From: Niallia taxi
GTDB taxonomy: Bacteria; Bacillota; Bacilli; Bacillales; Cytobacillaceae
Length of the DNA stretch: 64,000 bases
Assembly: GCF_004005475.1 (NCBI RefSeq)
Contig: NZ_RZTZ01000003.1
Location: forward strand, 372,001-436,000
Reading direction: 5' to 3'
The notes under the pieces are model-generated. The model worked only from the letters and a program-made list of their open reading frames with translations, was not told where the DNA came from and made no database searches. The position numbers were made by a program, and so were the translations under genes. Of the stretch, positions 20,527 through 29,245 are shown piece by piece (position 1 is the stretch's first letter; each line of letters starts with the position of its first letter).

Positions 20527-21687
20527 TTAAGCTGCCTTCGCCTTAACTCCTCTCATCTGAACAAACAAAAGAATAAAGCCGATTACAGTTATAATCGGGG
20601 CTACCAAAACAAGATCATGAAGCGGTAAATATGTTACAGACAAGCCGCCTGCAAATGCTCCGCCTGCGTTGCCGAGATTCATTGCTGATTGGTTCAGTGT
20701 GCTGGCAATTGTTGGTGCTTCTGCTGAAAGACCGAGAATTCGGAATTGAAGCATTGGCACCATCGAAAAGGCAAGAACACCAAATATAAATATACCTGGA
20801 ATCATTAAGATCATTGAGAACTGCAGTACATATAAAACAAAGAAGTACAGAATGAAAACAACTAAAATATACTGCAAGGACAGGTTAATATTCCAATCAG
20901 CCAATTTTCCGCCGAGGATATTACCGACTGTTACACCAAGGCCAAAGACGACGAGCATCCATGAGACGGCATTAGACTGAAAGCCTGTTACGTCTGTCAG
21001 TATTGGTGTGATATACGTAAATAATGTGAACACACTGCCAAAACAGAACATTGCAATCAAAAGGGCAAGCCATAATTGATTGTTCTTGAGTACGGCAAGC
21101 TCCTTCTTTAGGTCTGTGCTTTTCTGTTCCTTCGGTTTCGGGACGAGCATATATATTCCTATAAGTGTTATGAAACCAATGATTGCTATAATAAGGAAGC
21201 TGCTTCTCCAACCGAACTGCTGTCCAACAAATGTGCCGAATGGTACGCCAATAATATTAGCGACAGTCAAGCCAGTGAACATTAATGCCATTGCGCTCGC
21301 ACGGCGGGAATATTCCACAAGGCTTGCTGCCATAATTGCTCCTACTCCAAAGAAGGATCCATGAGCTAATGACGTCAGCAGACGAGAAGCCATCAGGACA
21401 CCATAGCTTGAAGCAATTGTTGCCATTAAGTTACCAAGAATAAATATTAACATTAACAACATTAGTAAGTTCTTTTGTGACATTTTATATGTGATAAGGA
21501 CAAGAATCGGTCCGCCAACCGCGACTCCAAGGGCATAGCCAGTAATCAGCTGGCCTGCTGCAGCAATGGATGAATGAACATCTCGAGCCACCTCTGGCAG
21601 CAGCCCCATTATGACAAACTCCGTCATGCCGATAGCAAATGCGCCAATTACTAATGTCCATAATGCTACTGGATATTTTTTGTTCAT
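20527..21687 (-). CDS. MFS drug/metabolite exporter, DHA1 type
   Basis: 386 residues with 12 predicted spans. The first span reads MTEFVIMGLLPEVARDV, the pattern of the AraJ/YdhP/YbcL-like DHA1 exporters. The central loop carries a KPKEQKSTDLKKE cluster. I chose the ATG at 21687 (AAAGGGG seven bases before it); an upstream in-frame start at 21753 adds 22 residues without a ribosome site. Substrate unknown. Convergent with the kinase gene. Confidence 0.88.
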   Translation of the reverse strand: MNKKYPVALWTLVIGAFAIGMTEFVIMGLLPEVARDVHSSIAAAGQLITGYALGVAVGGPILVLITYKMSQKNLLMLLMLIFILGNLMATIASSYGVLMASRLLTSLAHGSFFGVGAIMAASLVEYSRRASAMALMFTGLTVANIIGVPFGTFVGQQFGWRSSFLIIAIIGFITLIGIYMLVPKPKEQKSTDLKKELAVLKNNQLWLALLIAMFCFGSVFTLFTYITPILTDVTGFQSNAVSWMLVVFGLGVTVGNILGGKLADWNINLSLQYILVVFILYFFVLYVLQFSMILMIPGIFIFGVLAFSMVPMLQFRILGLSAEAPTIASTLNQSAMNLGNAGGAFAGGLSVTYLPLHDLVLVAPIITVIGFILLFVQMRGVKAKAA

Positions 21688-21774
21688 ATATTTCCCCTTT
21701 CTAAATACTAAACAAAAACCATTATAACGAAAAAACAAAAGCTGTGGCTGCAATCTAAATAAAAAAACATAAAA

Positions 21775-21797
21775 AAGAGCCGCTGTATGCGCTGCTC
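21775..21797 (-). terminator. terminator of rsbQ-rsbP
   Basis: Stem GAGCAGC/GCGGCTC with one mismatch, followed on the minus strand by TTTTTTATG, two bases after the stop. Confidence 0.65.
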
Positions 21798-21798
21798 T

Positions 21799-23001
21799 CT
21801 ACAAATCAACAAGCAGAAAGCAACGATCATCGACCTTTATTGCCATTTCTTCATCAAGCTCAAGAAAATGGACAATTTTATCCTTTGTCATTTCACTAGG
21901 TTCTTTTTCCTTCAACAATAGATTAAGAGCTTTAGAAGAGATTGCCTCTGTTACTCCATCTGTATATAAGTACAGCCTGCCAGATTCCTGATAAGAAAAA
22001 CTTTTTTGGGGGAAATTCAAATCCTCAAACATGCCGATTGGAGGCATCGTTGCTTTAAATTCCATCACTTCGTTGTCAGGTCCAATCCATACAGCAGGTG
22101 GATGGCCAGCATTTATGTACTCTATCTCCTTTTTATTCGTGTCAATTGTCAAAAAGATGGCTGTACAATAATGCTTTATACCATCTCCATTTCGGAACAG
22201 AAGATGCATCTGTGTATCAAGCTCTCTCATGATTTCTGCTGCTGAAGCTTTTTTCATTATCAGCATTTGGAACAAGGAACGTAATGACATGGAAATTAAT
22301 GCAGATGAAATGCCATGGCCCATTACATCTAAAATGATAAACCCATACTTCCCCGGGGAAATTTTATAGAAGCTGTACATATCACCAGACAGCTCGGTAG
22401 AGGACTGATAGTAAGCAGAAATAGATATTTCTTCATTACAAAAAGGTACTGACAGGGAAATGCCTTGAATGCTTTTCGCTAGCTCCAGCTCCTTTGTTAT
22501 CCGCTCCTGATATTCCTCGTTTTGTTTATTCAGTTTGACAAGCTCTTTCTGCTTCACCTTTAACGCTTCCAGAACCTTTGTCAGCTCTGCATTCGTCGCT
22601 GCTGCTTCCTTTAAAGCATCGTCTGCTATATTCCTCGCCTTCAATAACTGACTTTCGTACTCAAGCCGTTGAAGCATTGGAACAATAATACATTCATTTG
22701 TAACTCTGCCTTCTTTTGTCTTTCGACGCGCAAAAATAAGGGCAGGAACCTCTGTCCCATCCTTTTTTTGAAGGGAAAAGTGCATTTCTTCAATTCTTCC
22801 CTCGATTTTCAAAAGCGGAAAAAAATAAAGCTGGCAAAATGCTCTTGAGGCTTTCGTCAGTATTTGATGAAAATGCATATTCACTAAATCAGCGTGTTCA
22901 TTTCCTAACAGTTCTAGCAATGTTTTATTAACTGACAGAATTTCGCCCTCATCCGAGAGCAGCAAATACCCGCAAGGCACCTCGTCCAGTTGTCTATCCA
23001 A
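21799..23001 (-). CDS. rsbP: PAS-PP2C serine phosphatase, RsbP-like
   Basis: Energy-stress phosphatase that dephosphorylates the SigB anti-anti-sigma factor RsbV (known for B. subtilis). Order: PAS domain (about 1-115), coiled-coil linker (about 120-180), and SpoIIE-type PP2C domain (about 195-400). Metal-binding acids lie in SGDMYSF, LDVMGHG, LYTDGVTEA and VDDRCFLLV. The start is a TTG at 23001 preceded by GGAGAAGGG. It follows an RsbQ homologue in the same order as the B. subtilis rsbQP operon, which is the main reason for the name. The SigB operon itself is not in the window. Confidence 0.85.
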   Translation of the reverse strand: MDRQLDEVPCGYLLLSDEGEILSVNKTLLELLGNEHADLVNMHFHQILTKASRAFCQLYFFPLLKIEGRIEEMHFSLQKKDGTEVPALIFARRKTKEGRVTNECIIVPMLQRLEYESQLLKARNIADDALKEAAATNAELTKVLEALKVKQKELVKLNKQNEEYQERITKELELAKSIQGISLSVPFCNEEISISAYYQSSTELSGDMYSFYKISPGKYGFIILDVMGHGISSALISMSLRSLFQMLIMKKASAAEIMRELDTQMHLLFRNGDGIKHYCTAIFLTIDTNKKEIEYINAGHPPAVWIGPDNEVMEFKATMPPIGMFEDLNFPQKSFSYQESGRLYLYTDGVTEAISSKALNLLLKEKEPSEMTKDKIVHFLELDEEMAIKVDDRCFLLVDL

Positions 23002-23020
23002 AAATCAACAGTCCCTTCTC

Positions 23021-23827
23021 CTACAATGATGCTTCTAAATATTCTCTTATGAGTTCCACTGTCTTTTCCGGATGACTTAAATGAGGGCAATGCCCTGCAG
23101 CATCCATTACTTTAAGCGTGCTGTTCGGGATATGCTGATGAACATATTCACCGACAGCTGCTGGTGCGATCATATCATCAGAACATTGAATAATAAGAGC
23201 AGGCACTGATACCTTTTGTAATTCATGGCGATAATCAGAGAAAAAGGTGGCGATTGCAAACTGGCGGGCAATGACAGGGTCTGTTGAACAAATGCTCGCC
23301 ATCAGCTCTTGTGCAAGAGAGGGGCGTTCCTCATTCGCCATGACCATTGCTGCAAAGCCCTTAGCCCAGCCAATATAATTTTTGTCGAGCAAATCGATTA
23401 ACCCATGAAGCTCTTCCTTCTCAAACCCTCCAAAGTATGGCGGTTTGTTTATATAGCATGGAGAAGGTCCAATCATAATCAGTTTATCAAAGCTTTCAGG
23501 CCTTTCCATCGCAGCCATCATTCCTATCATCGCACTGACAGAATGACCGACAAACACAGCATCCTCCAGTTGCAAATCATCGCAAATATCAAGAACGTCC
23601 TGTACATAGCCTTGCAAGCTGTCATATTTAACCTTATCGTACTTGGAAATGTCGGATTGGCCTGAGCCAACATAATCAAATAAGACGACTCGATAGTCTT
23701 TTTCAAAAGCGGGAGCCGTCCACCTCCACATATTTTGGTCACATCCAAAACCATGAGCAAAAATTATTGTTTTAGTCCCGTCTCCACTAATCTTAACATT
23801 ATTGCGCTGCCTTATTGTCCGTTCCAT
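23021..23827 (-). CDS. rsbQ: RsbQ-like alpha/beta hydrolase
   Basis: Activates the adjacent PAS phosphatase in the energy-stress branch of SigB control, probably by delivering a small hydrophobic ligand. 268 residues, closely resembling B. subtilis Rsb[14 protein letters not shown] oxyanion region, [46 protein letters not shown]. The triad is Ser in GHSVSAM, Asp in CSDDMIAP and His in [11 protein letters not shown]. The usual Gly after the nucleophile elbow (GHSVGA) is Ser here. The RsbP gene starts 20 bases downstream. Confidence 0.93.
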   Translation of the reverse strand: MERTIRQRNNVKISGDGTKTIIFAHGFGCDQNMWRWTAPAFEKDYRVVLFDYVGSGQSDISKYDKVKYDSLQGYVQDVLDICDDLQLEDAVFVGHSVSAMIGMMAAMERPESFDKLIMIGPSPCYINKPPYFGGFEKEELHGLIDLLDKNYIGWAKGFAAMVMANEERPSLAQELMASICSTDPVIARQFAIATFFSDYRHELQKVSVPALIIQCSDDMIAPAAVGEYVHQHIPNSTLKVMDAAGHCPHLSHPEKTVELIREYLEASL

Positions 23828-23962
23828 TCAAATCTCCTCAGAAGAAATCGTTTTCTTTCATTATATTTGTTATGTTAATTATATGATAGAAATAAGCAAA
23901 AATTAAAACAATATGGTTTGAAATCGAAATATCCGTACCCTTCGAGCTTCGTCTAAAATAAA

Positions 23963-23986
23963 TAGGCATCCTCCATGAAGATGCCC
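23963..23986 (-). terminator. terminator of the YvbH-like gene
   Basis: Stem GGCATC with GGATGCC (minus strand) followed by TATTTATTTTA, just after the stop at 23995. Confidence 0.7.
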
Positions 23987-23994
23987 TACTACTA

Positions 23995-24609
23995 TTAATT
24001 ATTAATATATTTTTCAAAAACGAAGCCGAAATCCTTCACATTATATTTCTTGCGGCTGTTCATAAGCCAGTTAAATACATGGTCATTAATGTGACGGAAA
24101 TGATCGGAAACACTTCCCTCTTGAATAGATGCACGCACTAAAGTATTTGATGTGATTTGCAGACTTTCCTTTGCATATTCCATTGAAATTTCATTCTCAT
24201 GTGTCAGTTCACTTATTCGAATTAATGCTTTATATAGGTCTTTGATTGCTTCAATATGGTTTTTATGGACATCAATGCTGAACGGAACAGAGCCCATAGA
24301 GAACTTAATCTCCACATCAAGATCAATTGTTCCAGCTGTTTCCATCAGCACATCAGAAATCGCATGCTCTTTGTACGAATATCTTTTCAAGCTTCTTTTT
24401 TTGCTGAGCGCACTCGTTCCATCAAGATGGACTAACGCTCTGTTTGTAAAACAATATTCATCTGATTTTGATTTAATCAAAAAGTAAATCTTTTCATTAT
24501 CCTCATGCAGGATATAATCATCAGCATCTACTTTATCATAATCAGATGGGTGGATAACACTGCCGACATCACTTAAACCTAATGCGTCTGACGCGATTTT
24601 TTTAAACAT
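23995..24609 (-). CDS. bacterial PH-domain protein, YvbH-like
   Basis: 204 residues, the length of B. subtilis YvbH. An N-terminal PH-like beta domain (about 1-125) contains the repeated TNRALVHLDGTSALSKKRSL segment typical of this family. A helical oligomerisation region follows (about 135-200, EISMEYAKESLQ). Cytosolic, no signal peptide. ATG with a GGAGGAAGT site. Function is not established for the family. Confidence 0.75.
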   Translation of the reverse strand: MFKKIASDALGLSDVGSVIHPSDYDKVDADDYILHEDNEKIYFLIKSKSDEYCFTNRALVHLDGTSALSKKRSLKRYSYKEHAISDVLMETAGTIDLDVEIKFSMGSVPFSIDVHKNHIEAIKDLYKALIRISELTHENEISMEYAKESLQITSNTLVRASIQEGSVSDHFRHINDHVFNWLMNSRKKYNVKDFGFVFEKYINN

Positions 24610-24835
24610 TGGATTACTTCCTCCTCAGTTGGAATCTGCTAGTACATTAATCTACTTTTTTACAATAACTACCTTTAGTTTAACCGAATCAATCCAATGT
24701 TGGCATCTATTTTTTGACTGGATGTCCTACTAGCTACTTAGGAAAAAAGATTCTTACAAACACACACTTTGAAACATATACTAATAATAAAGGAATTTAT
24801 GTCATTTAATTACATAGTCAGTTGAGGTGCTCCGT

Positions 24836-25222
24836 TTGGAAAAAGTTTATATGGACTCCGATTTAATCGGCAGGTCTTTCATTTGTTCTCTTCTTTCAGC
24901 CATTACGCTTAGTCTTGTTTCTTTATTTATATCTACCGATTTCTCATTTTTTATGCTTGCCATTTTTTCATTCATTTTCTTTTTATTCTATCTATTTATT
25001 GCCACACCGTTGCAAATTAAATTGAATCAGAAACCTAAAAGCTTTAGCATTGTGTATCTTTTTACCTATTGCCTGGCGTCTGCTGTGGTGACAGCTCTGT
25101 TTATGTTATATGGACAGGCGAATCCTTTTACCTCAGTGGAATTTTATATACACGTTGGCATGTCTGCGGTTATCTTTTGGATATTTGACTCCGTTTTGCT
25201 GCAAAAGAAGGAAGAAAGCTAG
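24836..25222 (+). CDS. four-span membrane protein, UPF0715-like
   Basis: 128 residues with four hydrophobic segments. The conserved-looking stretches are FLFYLFIATPLQIKLN and YIHVGMSAVIFWIFDS. The length and layout resemble the UPF0715 family of B. subtilis (YwlA, YopD group). I chose the TTG at 24836, six bases after GAGGTG. An upstream GTG at 24827 lies within that site. Monocistronic; function unknown. Confidence 0.65.
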   Translation: MEKVYMDSDLIGRSFICSLLSAITLSLVSLFISTDFSFFMLAIFSFIFFLFYLFIATPLQIKLNQKPKSFSIVYLFTYCLASAVVTALFMLYGQANPFTSVEFYIHVGMSAVIFWIFDSVLLQKKEES

Positions 25223-25269
25223 TTCTTGCGTTATCAGCATAGCTTCTTCCTTTCCACAAAAAAAGAAAA

Positions 25270-25461
25270 TCAGCGAATGGCCTGCACTCGTCCGATTTTC
25301 CCGTCTGTTAATCTTACTTTAATTCCATGTGGATGGAAGGAGGAATTCGTTAGAATATCCTTTACGACTCCAACTGTCCTTTTCCCGGTTTTCTGGTCTG
25401 CCTTCAAAACGATTTCGACCGTTAAACCAGCTGTGATGTCCTTCCTGTTTTGACCGTTCAT
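25270..25461 (-). CDS. ywbE: YwbE-family small protein
   Basis: 63 residues with the highly conserved family core GVVKDILTNSSFHPHGIKV and a KIGRVQ ending. A small beta protein of unknown role. It begins directly after the stop of the upstream small gene (TAAATG), so the two are co-translated. Confidence 0.92.
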   Translation of the reverse strand: MNGQNRKDITAGLTVEIVLKADQKTGKRTVGVVKDILTNSSFHPHGIKVRLTDGKIGRVQAIR

Positions 25462-25638
25462 TTATACACCCATTCTTCTTCTTTGGTTATTCGTCTTTTT
25501 CGTTTGCTGGCTGTTCATTTTTTGCATTTTTGTATTGCCGCTCAGGCTTTGACCTTGTTGAGATTGTTGCTTTTTATTGGCAAGCTGCTGCTTCATTGCA
25601 TCCTTTAAACTTACTTTTTTCTTTTCTTGTTCTGACAT
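25462..25638 (-). CDS. small basic Gln/Lys-rich protein upstream of ywbE
   Basis: 58 residues, MSEQEKKKVSLKDAMKQQL then a Q/S/N/K-rich, basic, probably disordered tail ending RRRMGV. I chose the ATG at 25638 (GGAGG eight bases before it), which removes 18 residues of a longer frame. It is two bases from ywbE and evidently co-transcribed with it. The basic tail could bind nucleic acid, but this is only inference. Confidence 0.65.
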   Translation of the reverse strand: MSEQEKKKVSLKDAMKQQLANKKQQSQQGQSLSGNTKMQKMNSQQTKKTNNQRRRMGV

Positions 25639-25714
25639 TTTTGTTACCTCCACTACATTTTCTGGACTTGCTATTGCTACTATATCACACACCTATATAG
25701 GAAGAAATCATTCT

Positions 25715-26536
25715 CTACAATTCATTTGCAAATTGATTTAGCTTTACCGCCATTTCCTGAATTTTCTCCATATATGCGCTTGTTTCTTTAACAGAATCAG
25801 CCTGTGACTGCCCAATGGATGCGATTCTTTCTATCGACAAATTCATCCTGCTTGTTGCTTCCTTTATCTGCTCCATCGTCTGGTTGATTTTTTGGGTTGA
25901 TTGCACTGTTTCTTTCGAAAATTTTCTGATTTCATTTGCAACAACTTCAAAGCCTCTCCCTTTTTCTCCGGCTCTTGCTGCTTCAATCGCCGCATTAAGG
26001 CCAAGCAGGTTTGTCTGATCTGCTACCCTTTTGATGAGTGACAGCACCTCTGTCGATTTATTAACTTCTTCTTCCGTCTGTTTTGATTGATGAAGAAGAT
26101 CCTGTGAGGAATCAGTCAATGAATCTGAACTGCCTGTCATTTTGACTATCCTTTCATTTGCCTGTGACAAGGAGTCTTGAATTTGCTGAACGATTTCCCT
26201 CAGCTCTGTTTGCCTGCGTACCTGTACAGCAATACCGCCAATCACCTCATTGCTATTATTCACAATTGGCGTTGCTGTGCCTGTAAATTCAAAACCATAG
26301 TAATCGGCTGGAACAAAAGCCTTGAGTGTTTTTTTCTGACTTAAAGCTACAGCAAGAGGCTCTTCCTTTGAAAGTGGCTGGTTTACTTTTATGTTCAGAT
26401 CAATTGTATCGCCAGGAAAATAGGCGATAAACTTTTCTTTATCACAAATGGCAATCGACAAGTCTATCGGAATGGCTATTTTCATGATTGGGATGATCGC
26501 GATAATACTCTCTAATGATTCTGCTTTGTTTAACAC
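25715..26536 (-). CDS. soluble chemoreceptor-like signalling protein (YfmS-like)
   Basis: 273 residues without membrane segments. An N-terminal PAS-like sensor part (about 1-110) contains [17 protein letters not shown] short methyl-accepting signalling domain follows, with the conserved hairpin tip [19 protein letters not shown] at about 185-205. This is the architecture and length of B. subtilis YfmS, which signals to CheA from the cytoplasm. ATG with AAGGGAGC upstream. No chemotaxis genes adjoin it. Confidence 0.85.
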   Translation of the reverse strand: MLNKAESLESIIAIIPIMKIAIPIDLSIAICDKEKFIAYFPGDTIDLNIKVNQPLSKEEPLAVALSQKKTLKAFVPADYYGFEFTGTATPIVNNSNEVIGGIAVQVRRQTELREIVQQIQDSLSQANERIVKMTGSSDSLTDSSQDLLHQSKQTEEEVNKSTEVLSLIKRVADQTNLLGLNAAIEAARAGEKGRGFEVVANEIRKFSKETVQSTQKINQTMEQIKEATSRMNLSIERIASIGQSQADSVKETSAYMEKIQEMAVKLNQFANEL

Positions 26537-26665
26537 ATCTCAAGCTCCCTTCCGATCTCGTTACTATTAGTATCACTAAAGCAAGGAATTACTAAACATT
26601 CCTACCCTTTTTAGATGCAACAAGTTTATAATACAAATATAACCAATTATAAGCGCGGTGATTTT

Positions 26666-27355
26666 TTGTTTAGAATTTTATTAATTGAAGATGATGTAAC
26701 ATTATTCGCAGAAGTTAAGGATCGGCTTAGTCAGTGGTCCTATGAAGTATATGGGATTACTGATTTTGCAAAGGTGATGGAGGACTTTAATGAGGTGAAG
26801 CCTGATCTTGTCATCATTGACATCCAGCTTCCAAAGTTTGATGGCTTCCATTGGTGCCGTATGATTCGAGCACAATCAAAGGTACCGATTATCTTCTTAT
26901 CATCACGAGATCACCCAACAGATATGGTGATGTCCATGCAGCTCGGTGCAGATGATTTTGTTCAAAAGCCCTTCCATTTCGAGGTGCTGATTGCCAAAAT
27001 ACAGGCAATTCTCCGCCGTGTATACAACTACAGCCTTGAGCAAACAGAGAAGAAGACTTGGTGTAATGCTACCCTTGACTATGAAACAAATACAGTTGCT
27101 AATGAAAATGGCACAATAGAGCTGACAAAAAATGAAGCATTTATATTAAGACTGCTTGTCGAGCACAAAAATAAAATCGTCAGCCGCGACACACTCATCG
27201 AGCATCTTTGGAATGACAGCCGCTTCATCAGTGATAACACACTTACTGTCAATGTTAATCGTCTCCGCAAACGGCTCGATGAAATCGGTATTGGCAGGTT
27301 TATTGAGACAAAGGTCGGACAAGGCTATATTGCCATTGATGAGGAGCTGTCATGA
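26666..27355 (+). CDS. BceR-like response regulator
   Basis: 229 residues, OmpR type. The receiver has LIEDD, phospho-Asp in LVIIDIQLPKFDGF, and FLSSRD and QKPFHF switch residues. The winged-helix part includes NDSRFISDNTLTVNVNRLRK. I chose the TTG at 26666, which makes the protein begin MFRILLIEDD like other BceR proteins; a longer frame from 26615 adds 17 unlikely residues. First gene of a regulator-kinase-ATPase-permease set. It overlaps the kinase by four bases. Confidence 0.9.
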   Translation: MFRILLIEDDVTLFAEVKDRLSQWSYEVYGITDFAKVMEDFNEVKPDLVIIDIQLPKFDGFHWCRMIRAQSKVPIIFLSSRDHPTDMVMSMQLGADDFVQKPFHFEVLIAKIQAILRRVYNYSLEQTEKKTWCNATLDYETNTVANENGTIELTKNEAFILRLLVEHKNKIVSRDTLIEHLWNDSRFISDNTLTVNVNRLRKRLDEIGIGRFIETKVGQGYIAIDEELS

Positions 27356-28356
27356 TTGGTAAGTTTATTTCTGAAAAACGAAGCTGGATTATTATGTTTT
27401 TATTCCTGCAGGCATTCAGTCTTATTGTGGCAGCACTTGATGAAACAATTGCTTTCACATCTGTTCTGTACACAGTCTTTTTATCCTCACTGATCTTCCT
27501 GCTGTTTCTGTTTTGGCGCTATCATAAGGAAACCCCGTTTTATAAGTCCTTAACAGAACGGGAGGATAATCTTGATTTGTCGGCTATCGCATCTCCTGAA
27601 AGTCCATTTGAGAAAATCGTTTCAGAAAGTCTGCACCAGCAGACGATGCTGTTAAAAAAGGAAATGCTCACAAATACAGTCGCATTAGAGCAGGAAAAGG
27701 ATGACCTTCTATCTTGGATTCATGAAGTGAAGACACCGATGACAACATTGCGCCTGTTAATTGACAGGCTGGAGGATAAAGCAATGCGCGGCAGCTTAAC
27801 ATATGAATGGCTGCGCATTCATCACCTGCTTGACCAGCAGCTTCATTCCAAACGGCTCCCGTTTATGCAAAATGATTTATATATCGAAAAGATTTCAATA
27901 GAACCACTTTTATATGATGAAATTCGCACACTGCAAACATGGTGTATCCAAAAGGGCATCGGATTTGAGGTGGAGCTTTCAGAGTCCGAGGTACTGACAG
28001 ACAGTAAATGGCTTTCATTTATTCTTAGACAGCTGTTGACAAATGCCGTAAAGTACAGCGAAGCCTCCGATATTGTCATCACGAGCAGTATCCAATATGA
28101 TCAGGTTTGTTTACAAATTAAAGATTTTGGGATTGGGATTGCCAAGCAGGATCTGTCCCGCATTTATGAAAAAGGATTCACCTCAACAGCAAACCACCAA
28201 AACAATCATGCGACAGGAATGGGACTTTATTTAGCAAAAAGAGCGGCAGATGCTTTGCATATTAGAATAGAAGCAGACTCTATCCAGCAAAAAGGGACGG
28301 TATTCACGTTAACCTTTCCGAAAAAGAATGACTTTGTCCATTTGTTAAGCAGATAG
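27352..28356 (+). CDS. BceS-like intramembrane-sensing histidine kinase
   Basis: 334 residues. Two adjacent spans (about 12-30 and 35-55) are separated by only a few residues, the hallmark of intramembrane-sensing kinases. These have no sensor domain and rely on the partner ABC permease for peptide detection. Phospho-His in LLSWIHEVKTPMTTLRL; N box RQLLTNAVKYSE; G boxes DFGIGI and ATGMGLYLAK. Overlaps the regulator gene by four bases. Confidence 0.93.
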   Translation: MIGKFISEKRSWIIMFLFLQAFSLIVAALDETIAFTSVLYTVFLSSLIFLLFLFWRYHKETPFYKSLTEREDNLDLSAIASPESPFEKIVSESLHQQTMLLKKEMLTNTVALEQEKDDLLSWIHEVKTPMTTLRLLIDRLEDKAMRGSLTYEWLRIHHLLDQQLHSKRLPFMQNDLYIEKISIEPLLYDEIRTLQTWCIQKGIGFEVELSESEVLTDSKWLSFILRQLLTNAVKYSEASDIVITSSIQYDQVCLQIKDFGIGIAKQDLSRIYEKGFTSTANHQNNHATGMGLYLAKRAADALHIRIEADSIQQKGTVFTLTFPKKNDFVHLLSR

Positions 28357-28367
28357 CCTTATGACGT

Positions 28368-28391
28368 GCATGTGACAAAACTGTCACATGC
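28368..28391. promoter_or_regulatory. BceR-type operator dyad upstream of bceAB-like genes
   Basis: Perfect 10-bp inverted repeat GCATGTGACA, AAAC, TGTCACATGC. The core TGACA-N4-TGTCA fits the TnACA-N4-TGTnA pattern described for BceR-type regulators. A TATAAT -10 box lies at 28441-28446 without a good -35, as expected for an activated promoter. It could also act as a weak terminator of the kinase gene, but no clean T-run follows. Confidence 0.7.
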
Positions 28392-28483
28392 TTCTTCTGT
28401 TTTGTTCGCTGATTCGAAGGATGGAATCCTCTCAGATACCTATAATGAAGATAAATAACAAGGCAAAAGGAGTTGTAATTAGT

Positions 28484-29245
28484 TTGAACATACTTGAAGC
28501 AAATCAAATTCAAAAAAGCTACGGAAACAAATTTAATAAACAAGAGGTTCTGAGAGGTGTCAGCCTTTCGATTGAAAAGGGCGAATTCGTCAGCATTATG
28601 GGAGCTTCCGGTTCTGGAAAAACTACCTTACTTAATGTTTTATCCTCCATCGACAAAGTCAGTAATGGCACCATTAAGATTGAGGGCAGTGAAATAACTG
28701 GAATGAGGGAAAAGCAGCTTGCACAGTTCCGCAAAAATAATCTTGGCTTTATCTTTCAGGATTATAATCTGCTTGATACACTGACAGTGAAAGAAAATAT
28801 TCTCCTGCCCCTATCCATTACGAAGACGCCAAGAAAGGAAGCAGAAAGCCGCTTCACAAGGATTGCAAATGAACTTGGCATTTATGAGATAAAAGACAAA
28901 TATCCAAATGAAATTTCTGGAGGCCAAAAGCAACGGACCTCTGCAGCAAGAGCATTTATCCATGAACCGAGCATCATCTTCGCAGATGAACCGACAGGCG
29001 CGCTTGACAGTAAATCCGCCTCAGACCTGTTAAACAAGCTTAGCAGCTTGAACGAAACACTTGCGGCAACCATCCTGATGGTCACGCATGACCCACTTGC
29101 AGCAAGCTACTGCAGCAGAGTCATTTTTATAAAGGACGGACAGATTTATACACAATTGAATAAAGGCGAACAAGACAGACAACACTTCTTCCAGGATATT
29201 ATGAAAACACAAGGAATTTTGAGCGGGGTGCAATATGAACATTAA
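28484..29245 (+). CDS. BceA-like peptide-antibiotic ABC transporter ATPase
   Basis: ATPase of a peptide-detoxification transporter. Starting at the TTG at 28484, about 13 bases after AAAAGGAG, it has 253 residues, the same as B. subtilis BceA. Walker [10 protein letters not shown], signature [11 protein letters not shown] and Walker [14 protein letters not shown] are intact. The permease ATG lies 11 bases before its stop, so translation is coupled. A longer in-frame start at 28388 adds residues unlike the family. Confidence 0.93.
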   Translation: MNILEANQIQKSYGNKFNKQEVLRGVSLSIEKGEFVSIMGASGSGKTTLLNVLSSIDKVSNGTIKIEGSEITGMREKQLAQFRKNNLGFIFQDYNLLDTLTVKENILLPLSITKTPRKEAESRFTRIANELGIYEIKDKYPNEISGGQKQRTSAARAFIHEPSIIFADEPTGALDSKSASDLLNKLSSLNETLAATILMVTHDPLAASYCSRVIFIKDGQIYTQLNKGEQDRQHFFQDIMKTQGILSGVQYEH

